A DNA stretch of 64,000 nt from Flavobacterium haoranii (lineage in GTDB: Bacteria; Bacteroidota; Bacteroidia; Flavobacteriales; Flavobacteriaceae). The first letter of the stretch is position 1. Each line of letters begins with the position of its first letter. The DNA is taken from NCBI RefSeq assembly GCF_009363055.1, contig NZ_CP045292.1:930001-994000 (forward strand), in the 5' to 3' direction. The notes below the pieces were generated by a model. The model was not told the origin of the DNA, ran no database searches, and saw nothing but the letters and a program-made list of their open reading frames with translations. Made by a program: the position numbers and the translations under genes. This document shows positions 8,791 through 16,044 of this stretch, piece after piece.

Positions 8791-9909
8791 ATGAAATTTA
8801 TTGTATCAAGTTCGTACTTATTAAAACAATTACAAGTTTTAGGTAGTGTTATTAACAGTAGTAATACTTTACCTATTTTAGATAACTTTTTATTTGAATT
8901 AGATAATTCAAATTTAGTAGTTTCTGCTTCAGATTTAGAAACCACTATGTCGGCTACTTTAGAAATCGATTCTACAAGCCAAGGTAGTGTTGCTGTTCCT
9001 GCTAAATTATTATTAGATATTTTAAAAACTTTTCCAGAGCAACCTTTAACTTTTACGGTAGAAGATAATAACACTATCGAAATTAGTTCAAATTCTGGTA
9101 AATATGCTATTGCTTATGCTGTTGGAGAAGAATTTCCAAAAGCTGTAGTCTTAGACGAACCTTCTTCTACTCTAGTTCCTGCAGATGTTTTAGCAACTGC
9201 AATTAGCAAAACTATTTTTGCTGCTGGAAACGACGATTTACGTCCGGTAATGAGTGGTGTGTTTTTTCAATTTTCTCCAGAAGGTTTAATTTTTGTTGCA
9301 ACTGATGCGCACAAATTAGTAAAATATGCACGTGCTGATGTTAAAGCATCTCAAGTGGCAGATTTTATTATGCCTAAAAAACCTTTAAACATTTTAAAAG
9401 GAATTTTAGGAGCTTCTGATGCTGAAGTTAAAATTGAATACAACGATTCTAATGCAACATTTTCTTTTGAAAACTATGTATTAACTTGCCGTTTAATTGA
9501 TGGAAAATATCCTAATTATGAAGCAGTTATTCCAAAAGAGAATCCTAATAAATTATTGATTAACAGAACACAATTTTTAAGTTCTGTTCGTCGTGTAGCT
9601 ATTTTCGCTAATAAAACAACGCACCAAATACGTTTAAAAATAGCTGGAACTGAATTAAATATTTCTGCAGAAGATATTGATTACTCTAACAAAGCAGATG
9701 AGCGTTTAACTTGTGATTATCAAGGAGACGATATTCAAATTGGCTTTAACTCTCGTTTCTTAACTGAAATGTTGAGCAACTTAACAAGTGACGAAATACA
9801 ATTAGAAATGTCTATGCCAAATCGTGCTGGAATTTTAACACCAGTTGATGGTCTTGACGAAGGAGAAACAGTTACAATGCTTGTAATGCCAGTAATGTTA
9901 AGTAACTAA
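8791..9909 (+). CDS. dnaN: DNA polymerase III beta subunit (sliding clamp)
   Basis: A 372-residue protein of normal length for the bacterial sliding clamp, which encircles DNA and tethers the replicative polymerase. The start MKFIVSSSYLLKQLQVLGSV, the internal FAAGNDDLRPVMSGVFFQF and the C-terminal TMLVMPVML (peptide-binding cleft) are typical. Three clamp domains of ~120 residues are evident. It is not beside dnaA or an origin here. It has its own promoter, and a terminator lies ~110 bp downstream. Confidence 0.98.
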   Translation: MKFIVSSSYLLKQLQVLGSVINSSNTLPILDNFLFELDNSNLVVSASDLETTMSATLEIDSTSQGSVAVPAKLLLDILKTFPEQPLTFTVEDNNTIEISSNSGKYAIAYAVGEEFPKAVVLDEPSSTLVPADVLATAISKTIFAAGNDDLRPVMSGVFFQFSPEGLIFVATDAHKLVKYARADVKASQVADFIMPKKPLNILKGILGASDAEVKIEYNDSNATFSFENYVLTCRLIDGKYPNYEAVIPKENPNKLLINRTQFLSSVRRVAIFANKTTHQIRLKIAGTELNISAEDIDYSNKADERLTCDYQGDDIQIGFNSRFLTEMLSNLTSDEIQLEMSMPNRAGILTPVDGLDEGETVTMLVMPVMLSN

Positions 9910-9914
9910 TTAAT

Positions 9915-9950
9915 AGTTTACAGTCGCAGTTTACAGTCGCAGTTTACAGT
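9915..9950. repeat. Short tandem repeat, 13-bp unit
   Basis: Unit AGTTTACAGTCGC present about 2.7 times (9915-9927, 9928-9940, then a partial copy), continuing into similar CAGTTTTCAG / ACTGTTAACT text. It begins six bases after the dnaN stop. Related CAGTTnAC strings recur inside mnmE and before 56708. Confidence 0.85.
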
Positions 9951-10017
9951 TTTCAGAATTACTGTTAACTAAAAACTGACTACTGTTTACTTAAGAACTA
10001 TAACCAACCCTTAACCT

Positions 10018-10056
10018 AAAAACCGTAAGAACTGTAAAGTGATTACGGTTTTTTAT
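10018..10056 (+). terminator. Probable dnaN terminator
   Basis: Stem AAAAACCGTAA / TTACGGTTTTT (10018-10028, 10043-10053) with a 14-nt loop followed by T-rich sequence. It lies ~110 bp after dnaN. Confidence 0.75.
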
Positions 10057-10080
10057 TTGTAATTTCTTTTTATTATTTTA

Positions 10081-10122
10081 TGGTTTGTGGTTGATGGTTT
10101 GTGGTTGATGGTTTATGGTTGA
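10081..10122. repeat. Tandem repeat, 14-bp unit x 3
   Basis: TGGTTTGTGGTTGA at 10081-10094 and 10095-10108, then a one-mismatch copy (TGGTTTATGGTTGA) at 10109-10122. It is non-coding and has the look of slipped-strand expansion. Confidence 0.9.
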
Positions 10123-10149
10123 TTGTTAGATTCTAAATTTCAACTGCGT

Positions 10150-10266
10150 GAAGGATGGAAACGGTATCCTTTTTGTTTGTTTTAAGATTGCCACGTCGTT
10201 CCGACTCGCAATGACAAACAAAAAGATAAAGTGGACAGCCTGACCGAATAAAATGAGGGCACGCCC
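10150..10266. repeat. Composite of dispersed non-coding repeat motifs
   Basis: Three blocks lie in a row: a hairpin AAGGAT...ATCCTT (10151-10171) followed by T-rich DNA; the string GATTGCCACGTCGTTCCGAC continuing to 10215, whose complement begins GTCATTGCGAG; and GACAGCCTGACCG / GAGGGCACGCCC (10234-10266). From memory these resemble interspersed motifs common in flavobacterial intergenic DNA. Only one copy of each is in this window, so the repeat status is recalled, not demonstrated. Confidence 0.55.
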
Positions 10267-10281
10267 AAAGTATAACTTTTG

Positions 10282-10289
10282 TATCTTTG
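10282..10289 (+). promoter_or_regulatory. -7 box of the mnmE promoter
   Basis: TATCTTTG, a perfect TAnnTTTG match, 21 bp before the mnmE ATG. No good TTG is found at the expected distance upstream, where the dispersed repeats end. Confidence 0.6.
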
Positions 10290-10310
10290 CAATCGAATAA
10301 AATAAATCAT

Positions 10311-11765
10311 ATGATTCCACAAGAAACTATTGTTGCTTTAGCTACGCCTTCAGGTGCTGGTGCCATTGCTGTTATTCGTCTTTCGGGTAAAGACGCTATT
10401 ACTATTGCTTCGCAAGTATTTCAATCGGTTTCTGGGAAAGATTTAAGTAAACAAAAAACGCATACCATTCACTTAGGACATATTGTTGACCCTTCGACAG
10501 GCTCAGGGCAAGTTGGAAAAGTTATTGACCAAGTTTTAGTTTCTATTTTTAAAGGTCCGAATTCGTATACAGGTGAAAATGTAGTGGAAATTTCGTGCCA
10601 CGGTTCTACTTTTATTCAGCAACAAATTATTCAGTTATTGCTTCGTAAAGGAGCGAAAATGGCTCAGGCTGGTGAATTTACCTTGCGTGCTTTTTTGAAC
10701 GGGAAATTAGATTTATCGCAAGCGGAAGCTGTTGCTGATTTGATTGCGAGTGATAATGAAGCTTCTCATCAAATTGCGATGCAGCAAATGCGTGGCGGTT
10801 TTAGTAATGAAATTGCGAAATTGCGTGAAGAATTGTTGAATTTTGCTTCGTTAATTGAGTTGGAGCTCGATTTTAGTGAAGAAGATGTGGAATTTGCAGA
10901 TAGAACGGCTTTTCACGATTTATTAAACCGAATTGAGTTTGTTTTAAAACGTTTGATTGATTCGTTTGCTGTAGGTAATGTGATTAAAAACGGAATTCCG
11001 GTAGCGATTGTAGGCGAACCCAATGTAGGAAAATCGACTTTATTAAATGCATTATTGAACGAAGAACGAGCGATTGTAAGTGATATTGCTGGAACTACAC
11101 GTGATACTATTGAAGACGAATTGGTAATTAACGGAATTGGTTTCCGATTTATTGATACGGCAGGAATTAGAGATACAGAAGATCATGTAGAAAGCATTGG
11201 TATTAAAAAGACTTTTGAGAAGATTGAACAAGCGCAAGTGGTTTTATATTTGGTTGACGGTTTACAGTTAACAGTTAACAGTCAATTAGATAATTTTATT
11301 ACTGAAATTGGAAAAATTCAAAATCAATATCCGCAGAAATCTTTAATTGTTATTATTAATAAAAGGGATTTGTTATCTGAAGAAACATTTACTGCAATAA
11401 ATACTCGAATTGATAATTATAAAGCTGAACTTTCAACAGTAAACCGAAAACTATTTACTCTGTTTATTTCTGCTAAACAAAATATTGGTATTGAGGATTT
11501 GAAAAACACTTTACTTTCGTTTGTAAATACTGGCGCTTTACGTAATAATGAAACTATTGTAACCAATACACGTCATTATGATTCTTTATTGAAAGCTTTA
11601 GAGGAAATTCAAAAAGTTAAATGGGGATTAGATGCGGGCATTTCTTCGGATTTAATGGCTATTGATATTCGCTCTGCTTTGTATTACTTTGGTGAGATTA
11701 CAGGCGAAGTTACTAATGATGAGCTTTTAGGTAATATTTTTGCTAATTTTTGTATCGGGAAATAG
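10311..11765 (+). CDS. mnmE: tRNA modification GTPase MnmE
   Basis: A 484-residue protein that with MnmG makes the cmnm5 modification of wobble uridine in tRNA. The start at 10311 (MIPQETIVALATPSGAGAIAV) is chosen because the family begins here. G1 is GEPNVGKST (residues 235-243), G3 DTAG (282-285), G4 NKRD (350-353), and the C-terminal CIGK farnesyl-like motif is intact. Two oddities are visible: a PSTGSGQ insertion (61-67) encoded by a palindromic repeat, and a segment at 317-326 encoded by AGTTAACAG repeats between G3 and G4. The 3' end is repeated downstream as a likely attachment site. Confidence 0.98.
   Translation: MIPQETIVALATPSGAGAIAVIRLSGKDAITIASQVFQSVSGKDLSKQKTHTIHLGHIVDPSTGSGQVGKVIDQVLVSIFKGPNSYTGENVVEISCHGSTFIQQQIIQLLLRKGAKMAQAGEFTLRAFLNGKLDLSQAEAVADLIASDNEASHQIAMQQMRGGFSNEIAKLREELLNFASLIELELDFSEEDVEFADRTAFHDLLNRIEFVLKRLIDSFAVGNVIKNGIPVAIVGEPNVGKSTLLNALLNEERAIVSDIAGTTRDTIEDELVINGIGFRFIDTAGIRDTEDHVESIGIKKTFEKIEQAQVVLYLVDGLQLTVNSQLDNFITEIGKIQNQYPQKSLIVIINKRDLLSEETFTAINTRIDNYKAELSTVNRKLFTLFISAKQNIGIEDLKNTLLSFVNTGALRNNETIVTNTRHYDSLLKALEEIQKVKWGLDAGISSDLMAIDIRSALYYFGEITGEVTNDELLGNIFANFCIGK
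10490..10508 (+). repeat. Palindromic repeat inserted in frame within mnmE
   Basis: CCCTTCGACAGGCTCAGGG, an imperfect palindrome known to me as a widely dispersed bacterial repeat string. Translated in the mnmE frame it gives PSTGSG, a stretch that flavobacterial MnmE proteins I recall do not have. The insertion keeps frame. Confidence 0.75.
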
Positions 11766-11786
11766 AAAGAAAATTCTTGCTTTTTT
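11751..11786 (+). repeat. Direct repeat copy 1 (likely attachment site, mnmE 3' end)
   Basis: 36 nt covering the last five codons of mnmE and the bases after its stop. They match 13083-13118 at 34 of 36 positions by hand count. The core TGTATCGGGAAATAG encodes CIGK-stop. The same gene end (trmE/thdF 3' end) is the known integration site of Salmonella genomic island 1. Confidence 0.7.
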
Positions 11787-11838
11787 ACTTTACATAAATA
11801 TTATCTTTAGTTCTAAAAAATAGCAACATTTTTGCAAT

Positions 11839-11860
11839 ATGTAAACAAATTTGTTTACAT
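11839..11860. promoter_or_regulatory. Perfect palindrome, likely autoregulatory operator
   Basis: A 22-bp perfect inverted repeat with core TGTAAACAAATTTGTTTACA. It lies 7 bp before the antitoxin ATG and overlaps the -7 box. HTH antitoxins typically repress their own promoter from such a site; this is inferred from position and symmetry. Confidence 0.75.
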
Positions 11861-11863
11861 TTG
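11856..11863 (+). promoter_or_regulatory. -7 box of the antitoxin/toxin operon
   Basis: TACATTTG, a TAnnTTTG match, with a TTG at 11832-11834 (21-nt spacer). Only four bases separate the box from the ATG at 11868, so the mRNA is probably leaderless. Confidence 0.65.
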
Positions 11864-11867
11864 TACT

Positions 11868-12362
11868 ATGAGTTTTCAATTAGAAAAATATAAAGGCATT
11901 CATCCAGGAATTATTTTAGAGCGTTTATTAGCTAAAAAAGAGATTTCTCAGCGTCCTTTTGCCCTTTCTATAGGAGAGCATCCACAAACCATTAATGCCA
12001 TTACAAAAGGAAGAAGAAGCCTCACTACTGCATTGGCTTTAAAAATAGAAGCTGCTCTGGGTTTAGAAGAAGGTTCATTAGCTTTTCTTCAAACCTATTA
12101 CGAAATTGCTCAGGAAAAAAAGAAAGTACTTCACACTCCTAACCTATCTAATTTACGAAAATCACTTTTTTGGGATACTGATATTTCTAAAATTAATTGG
12201 GACAAACAATATAGAGCGATTATTCAACGTGTTTATGAAAGAGGTAATGAAGCTGAAAAAAAAGAGTTAAAAGCTTTTTATGGAGAAGATAAAATTAAAA
12301 CAGCTCTTCGTAATACTAGAAGAAAACCTTACACTATCTATAAAAACAAACAAAAAGCATAA
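11868..12362 (+). CDS. HTH antitoxin with C-terminal DUF6922-like domain
   Basis: A 164-residue protein. Residues ~9-67 form a HigA/XRE-type helix-turn-helix (HPGIILERLLAKKEISQRPFA and TINAITKGRRSL). The C-terminal part (LFWDTDISKINWDKQYRAII, then RVYERGN and FYGED) resembles the DUF6922 domain often paired with AbiEii-type toxins in Bacteroidota. The ATG at 11868 is preferred over an upstream TTG because the promoter box ends at 11863. Its stop overlaps the toxin start by one base. It probably binds the palindrome at 11839-11860 and neutralises the toxin. The family call is good; the antitoxin role is inferred. Confidence 0.82.
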   Translation: MSFQLEKYKGIHPGIILERLLAKKEISQRPFALSIGEHPQTINAITKGRRSLTTALALKIEAALGLEEGSLAFLQTYYEIAQEKKKVLHTPNLSNLRKSLFWDTDISKINWDKQYRAIIQRVYERGNEAEKKELKAFYGEDKIKTALRNTRRKPYTIYKNKQKA

Positions 12363-13003
12363 TGCTCTATTATAATACCGTAAATGATTTACTAAAAAAT
12401 AGTCTCATTACTTTAATGAATGCACCTATTTTTGAAAATTTCAGACTAGTAGGCGGAACTGCTTTGAGTTTACAAATTGGGCATAGAGAATCCATTGACA
12501 TTGATTTATTTAGTGATGCTGATTATGGTACAATTAATTTTGAAGGAATTGAAAATTTTTTGAGAACTACTTTCAATCATGTTAATTCGTTAAATGCTCC
12601 ACCTGCATTGGGGAAATCTTATTTCATTGGTGATGATGAAAACAATACTATTAAACTAGATGTTTTTTATACAGATACTTTTATCCAACCTTGTATGGAA
12701 GAAGAAGGAATAAGAATGGCTACCATTGAAGAGATTATTGCTATGAAGGTTGATGTCATTCAAAGAGGTGGAAGAAAAAAAGATTTTTGGGATTTACATG
12801 ATTTGCTTGATTCTTATTCTATTAGTCAAATGATAGAACTACATGAAAAGAGATATCCTTATGACCATAATGAAGAATTAATTATTAAAAACTTCACTCT
12901 TTTTGACCAAGCAGATGATGATTTTGATCCAATTTGTTTCAAAGGTAAATACTGGGAATTTATAAAAGAAGATTTTGAAGAAATAATAAATAATAATTTT
13001 TAG
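12362..13003 (+). CDS. Nucleotidyltransferase AbiEii/AbiGii-family toxin
   Basis: A 213-residue protein with the nucleotidyltransferase signature GGTALSL (residues 31-37) followed by HRESIDIDLF, giving the catalytic aspartates D46 and D48. The later MATIEEIIAMKVDVIQRGGRKKDFWDLHDL segment is typical of the AbiEii/AbiGii family. Such proteins act as toxins that modify RNA or protein with nucleotides, and several serve in phage defence by abortive infection. Translationally coupled to the antitoxin (TAATG). The pair is the whole cargo of the small element between the direct repeats at 11751 and 13083. Confidence 0.88.
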   Translation: MLYYNTVNDLLKNSLITLMNAPIFENFRLVGGTALSLQIGHRESIDIDLFSDADYGTINFEGIENFLRTTFNHVNSLNAPPALGKSYFIGDDENNTIKLDVFYTDTFIQPCMEEEGIRMATIEEIIAMKVDVIQRGGRKKDFWDLHDLLDSYSISQMIELHEKRYPYDHNEELIIKNFTLFDQADDDFDPICFKGKYWEFIKEDFEEIINNNF

Positions 13004-13023
13004 GCTTTTTAATACCTATTTGT

Positions 13024-13118
13024 AACACCTTTTGTACACTTTTACCCTTTCAAACCCTTATAAATAACGATAAAAAAGATATTGTATCGGTAAATAGAAA
13101 GAAAATTCTTACTTTTTT
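13024..13118 (+). repeat. Element right end plus direct repeat copy 2
   Basis: 13083-13118 repeats the mnmE 3' end and following bases (34 of 36). The preceding 13024-13082 contains AACACCT, GTACACTTTTACCC and ACCCTTATAAATAA, which look like recombinase arm-type sites. The whole 13024-13097 aligns without gaps to 24587-24660 (about 60 of 74 identical by hand count). No integrase gene is adjacent. Confidence 0.7.
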
Positions 13119-13148
13119 TATTTGTGAAATTTAAAAGACAAATAAAAT

Positions 13149-13805
13149 TTAAATTAATCGCTTTTTTCTAGCGAGTGCAATGGCTTCGGTTTTAGAGTGT
13201 ACTTGTAATTTATGATAGATATTTTCGATGTGTCTTCGAATAGTTGACGGAGCAACGATTAAGTTTTCTGCTATTGAAGTGTAGGGAAGCCCTGTTGCTA
13301 ATTGTTCCAACACTTCAATTTCACGGTTGGTGAGTTTAATAGTTTCATCCTCTTCTTCGGTTTTTGTTTCTAAAGGTAAACGAAGTAGATTAAGCGTTTT
13401 GAGTGCAATGGACGGCGTCATTACTGCACCTCCTTCTCTAGTTTGTAAATTAGCATTATATAATTCTTTTGGCTCGGTATCTTTTAGTAAATAGCCATCA
13501 GCTCCTGCTTGAATAGCATTAAAGATATTTTCATCATCGTCAAAAACAGTGAGTACAATAATCTTTATTTGCGGGTATTTTTGTTTGACTAAAGCAGTAG
13601 TTTCAATTCCGTTTAACTTTGGCATTTCAATATCCATTAAGATGAGATCAATTAGACGATTATCTGCTAATTTTTCCAAACATTCAATGCCGTTATTAGC
13701 GGTAAAGGAAATAGTTATTTCATCAAAAAATGAAAGTTTATCTCTAACACTTTTTATTAGAAAATTATTATCGTCTATTACAGCTATTTTTGTTTTCATA
13801 GCCAT
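13149..13805 (-). CDS. NarL/FixJ-family response regulator
   Basis: A 218-residue DNA-binding response regulator. The receiver domain has the acidic pair D11-D12 and phosphoacceptor D58 (LILMDIEMP). The LuxR-type HTH lies at ~150-215 (LTNREIEVLEQLATGLPYTS, then STIRRHIENIYHKL). Encoded 33 bp after the TPR sensor kinase on the same strand, so the two form a two-component system. Targets are unknown; the adjoining genes for exported proteins are candidates by proximity. A second ATG two codons in is an equally good start. Confidence 0.95.
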   Translation of the reverse strand: MAMKTKIAVIDDNNFLIKSVRDKLSFFDEITISFTANNGIECLEKLADNRLIDLILMDIEMPKLNGIETTALVKQKYPQIKIIVLTVFDDDENIFNAIQAGADGYLLKDTEPKELYNANLQTREGGAVMTPSIALKTLNLLRLPLETKTEEEDETIKLTNREIEVLEQLATGLPYTSIAENLIVAPSTIRRHIENIYHKLQVHSKTEAIALARKKRLI

Positions 13806-13838
13806 TTTATGTTGTTAAGCGATAGTCAAAATTATGGA

Positions 13839-15650
13839 TTAAACTTCGAATTTAATTGATGTTCCTTTTCCTTTTTCAGAATTTATGATGAGTTCGTTAC
13901 CTAATTCTAAGGCACGTTTTCTCATATTCAGTAATCCGTTTCCTGGTTCTACTTCTTGTTCTACAAACCCGTTTCCATTGTCGATAATTTCAAAATAAAT
14001 TTGATTATTGGTTTTACTAATGTTAATTTTTATCTCAGTTGCTTCCGAATATTTTACGGCGTTGTTAGTTGCTTCTTGAATAATGCGAAAGATGTTTAAT
14101 CCTTGTAGACCAGAAAAGGATTGCTCATCTGCAATATTAGCGTCTGATTTTAACAAGATTTGTATGTTTTGATGCGATCGTTTTGCTTTTTCCATGAAAT
14201 TGGCAATACGACTTTTTAAATCATTTATGGTAATTGTTGGTTTATTCATGGCCCAAATAGTGTCGCGAAGCTCTTGAATGGTTTCTTTTGCAAATGTTCC
14301 AATACTAGTTAATTTATTACTTACTGGTTCGTTTGTGTCTGAAATATAGTATTTAATAGTATCGATTGCCGAAACGATAAATGATAATTGTGCGCCAATA
14401 TTATCATGCAAATCTCTTGAGATGGTAAGACGTTGTTCTTGTAACTGGTTTTGACTTTCAATTTTTTCTAAAGCTAAAAGTAGTTCGTTGTCTTTTTGTT
14501 GTTTTATGTTTTTTAAGACTTGTTGCTTGTAAAGAATAAAACCTAACAAACCAATAATGATAGCTAATGCAATCAGTCCGAAAATCCATTGATTACGAAT
14601 TTCAAGTGCTAGTTCTTTTTCAACAATTTTTTTTTCTTTTTCAGCTGTTTCGTATTTGGTTGCAATTTCTTCTACATCTTTGAGTTTTTGTACCGTATAC
14701 AAACTATCGTTTAAGACGTTGAAATTTTTTAAACTTTCGAATGCTTTTTCGTAATTTCCTTGTGCCTGATAGTTGCCCGTGATTTGCTCGTAGTTGTATT
14801 TTTGAATATCAAGAAAGTTGATTTTCTTGGCAACAGCATTACTTTTAAGAAAATAGTCGTTTGAAGTTTTGTATTGTTTTGTCTCTTTGTAATATTCGCC
14901 AAGTGCTGTATAATTCAACATCGTAGCAAAATCGTCTTTTAATTTTTCCCGAATTTTTAACGCTTCTAATAAGTAGTTTTCTGATTTTTTGTAATCTTTG
15001 ATTAATAGTTGATTGTATCCCAAAAATTCAAGAGCATAACCGATTCCTACACTATCCTTTCTTTCTTGTTGAATGCGTAATGACTTTTGAAAACGCATGT
15101 TTGCTTCTTTGTAATCTTGAAAATCATCTCTATAAACAACGCCGCTTTCGTTGTTAATACGAGCGATTCCTTCTAAATTGTTTTCAGCTTCATAGAGTTT
15201 TAATGCTTTATCATAAAATTCTAAAGCTCGCTTGGGTTGACGAAGTTTACGATACATACGAGCCATATCGTCGTACAGCAAGCCTAATTTTTCAACATTT
15301 TTAGTTGGTTCCAAGATCTTTAAAGCACGATAATAATATATAGAGGCACTATCAATTTTTCCTTTTTTAGCTAATGAAAGCCCAATAGTTCGTAAAAAAT
15401 CACCTTTGTTTATGTTATCATTTTTTTTATAGGCAATGCTATATCCAAATTTTGCTAATTCAATAGTTTCGTCAAATTTGGTTGCATAGATTTCTTTAAT
15501 GTTTTTTTGAAGTAAATCGATTTTTTGGTTGTAATCATTTTTCTTATTAACCAATTCTATTATACTATCTGATAAAGTTTGTTTTTGAGCAGTTGCATGT
15601 AATGAAAGTAATATTACACAAATTATCATTATAATTTGCTTAATTCTCAT
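13839..15650 (-). CDS. TPR-containing sensor histidine kinase (HisKA_3/LuxR-partner type)
   Basis: A 603-residue membrane kinase. A signal-peptide-like N-terminus (ending HATA) precedes tetratricopeptide repeats at ~60-330 placed in the periplasm. A transmembrane helix (WIFGLIALAIIIGLLGFIL, ~355-373) follows, then a coiled coil. The HisKA_3 dimerisation domain has phosphoaccepting H415 (DLHDNIGAQ), and an HATPase_c domain holds the N-box EATNNAVKYS and DNGNGF. This is the NarX/DesK-like class that pairs with LuxR-type regulators, consistent with the downstream gene. The signal is unknown; TPRs suggest a protein or peptide partner. Confidence 0.94.
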   Translation of the reverse strand: MRIKQIIMIICVILLSLHATAQKQTLSDSIIELVNKKNDYNQKIDLLQKNIKEIYATKFDETIELAKFGYSIAYKKNDNINKGDFLRTIGLSLAKKGKIDSASIYYYRALKILEPTKNVEKLGLLYDDMARMYRKLRQPKRALEFYDKALKLYEAENNLEGIARINNESGVVYRDDFQDYKEANMRFQKSLRIQQERKDSVGIGYALEFLGYNQLLIKDYKKSENYLLEALKIREKLKDDFATMLNYTALGEYYKETKQYKTSNDYFLKSNAVAKKINFLDIQKYNYEQITGNYQAQGNYEKAFESLKNFNVLNDSLYTVQKLKDVEEIATKYETAEKEKKIVEKELALEIRNQWIFGLIALAIIIGLLGFILYKQQVLKNIKQQKDNELLLALEKIESQNQLQEQRLTISRDLHDNIGAQLSFIVSAIDTIKYYISDTNEPVSNKLTSIGTFAKETIQELRDTIWAMNKPTITINDLKSRIANFMEKAKRSHQNIQILLKSDANIADEQSFSGLQGLNIFRIIQEATNNAVKYSEATEIKINISKTNNQIYFEIIDNGNGFVEQEVEPGNGLLNMRKRALELGNELIINSEKGKGTSIKFEV

Positions 15651-15719
15651 AAGGTACTGTTTTTGAATAAAAAATAATAGGCATAAATATATTAAAATTA
15701 TCCAAGATTTTTCTTAGTA

Positions 15720-16043
15720 CTATTTCATTTGATTAGATGTAAGGAAGTAGTAATTGCTTTTTTTAGTATGCTCTATAAATTTTAAAGGAATTTCATTTTC
15801 ATTTGAACCTGAAGGAAATTTACGTTCAAATTCTGTTAAGCGATTGTGAATAACAGAATTAATTTCCTTTTGTATATCGATATTATTTTGGGCTTTACAT
15901 TGCATTTGATTTCTTATTTCAATGGCTTTATTAAGTTCACTATTATCTAAATTAGCATAAGCTTCAAAATATTTTTGAATTAGATGTATCATTAGGAAAA
16001 GAAATCCTATTATAATTAAGTAAAAAATAGCTATAGCAATCAT
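15720..16043 (-). CDS. Small single-span membrane protein of unknown function
   Basis: A 107-residue protein with one N-terminal transmembrane helix (IAIFYLIIIGFLFLMIHLI) and a charged, helical remainder (ELNKAIEIRNQMQ, IHNRLTEFERKFP). I do not recognise a family. It lies 1 bp after the end of the 352-residue membrane protein gene and likely shares its mRNA. A role together with that protein is possible but unproven. Confidence 0.7.
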   Translation of the reverse strand: MIAIAIFYLIIIGFLFLMIHLIQKYFEAYANLDNSELNKAIEIRNQMQCKAQNNIDIQKEINSVIHNRLTEFERKFPSGSNENEIPLKFIEHTKKSNYYFLTSNQMK

Positions 16044-16044
16044 A

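Noticed and set aside
10081..10122. CRISPR-like array
   Set aside because: Units are 14 bp and adjacent without spacers, so this is a plain tandem repeat.
10126..10320. Minus-strand frame of 64 residues containing VIASRNDVAI
   Set aside because: This peptide is the translation of the dispersed GTCATTGCGAG-type repeat, and the frame runs into mnmE; not a gene.
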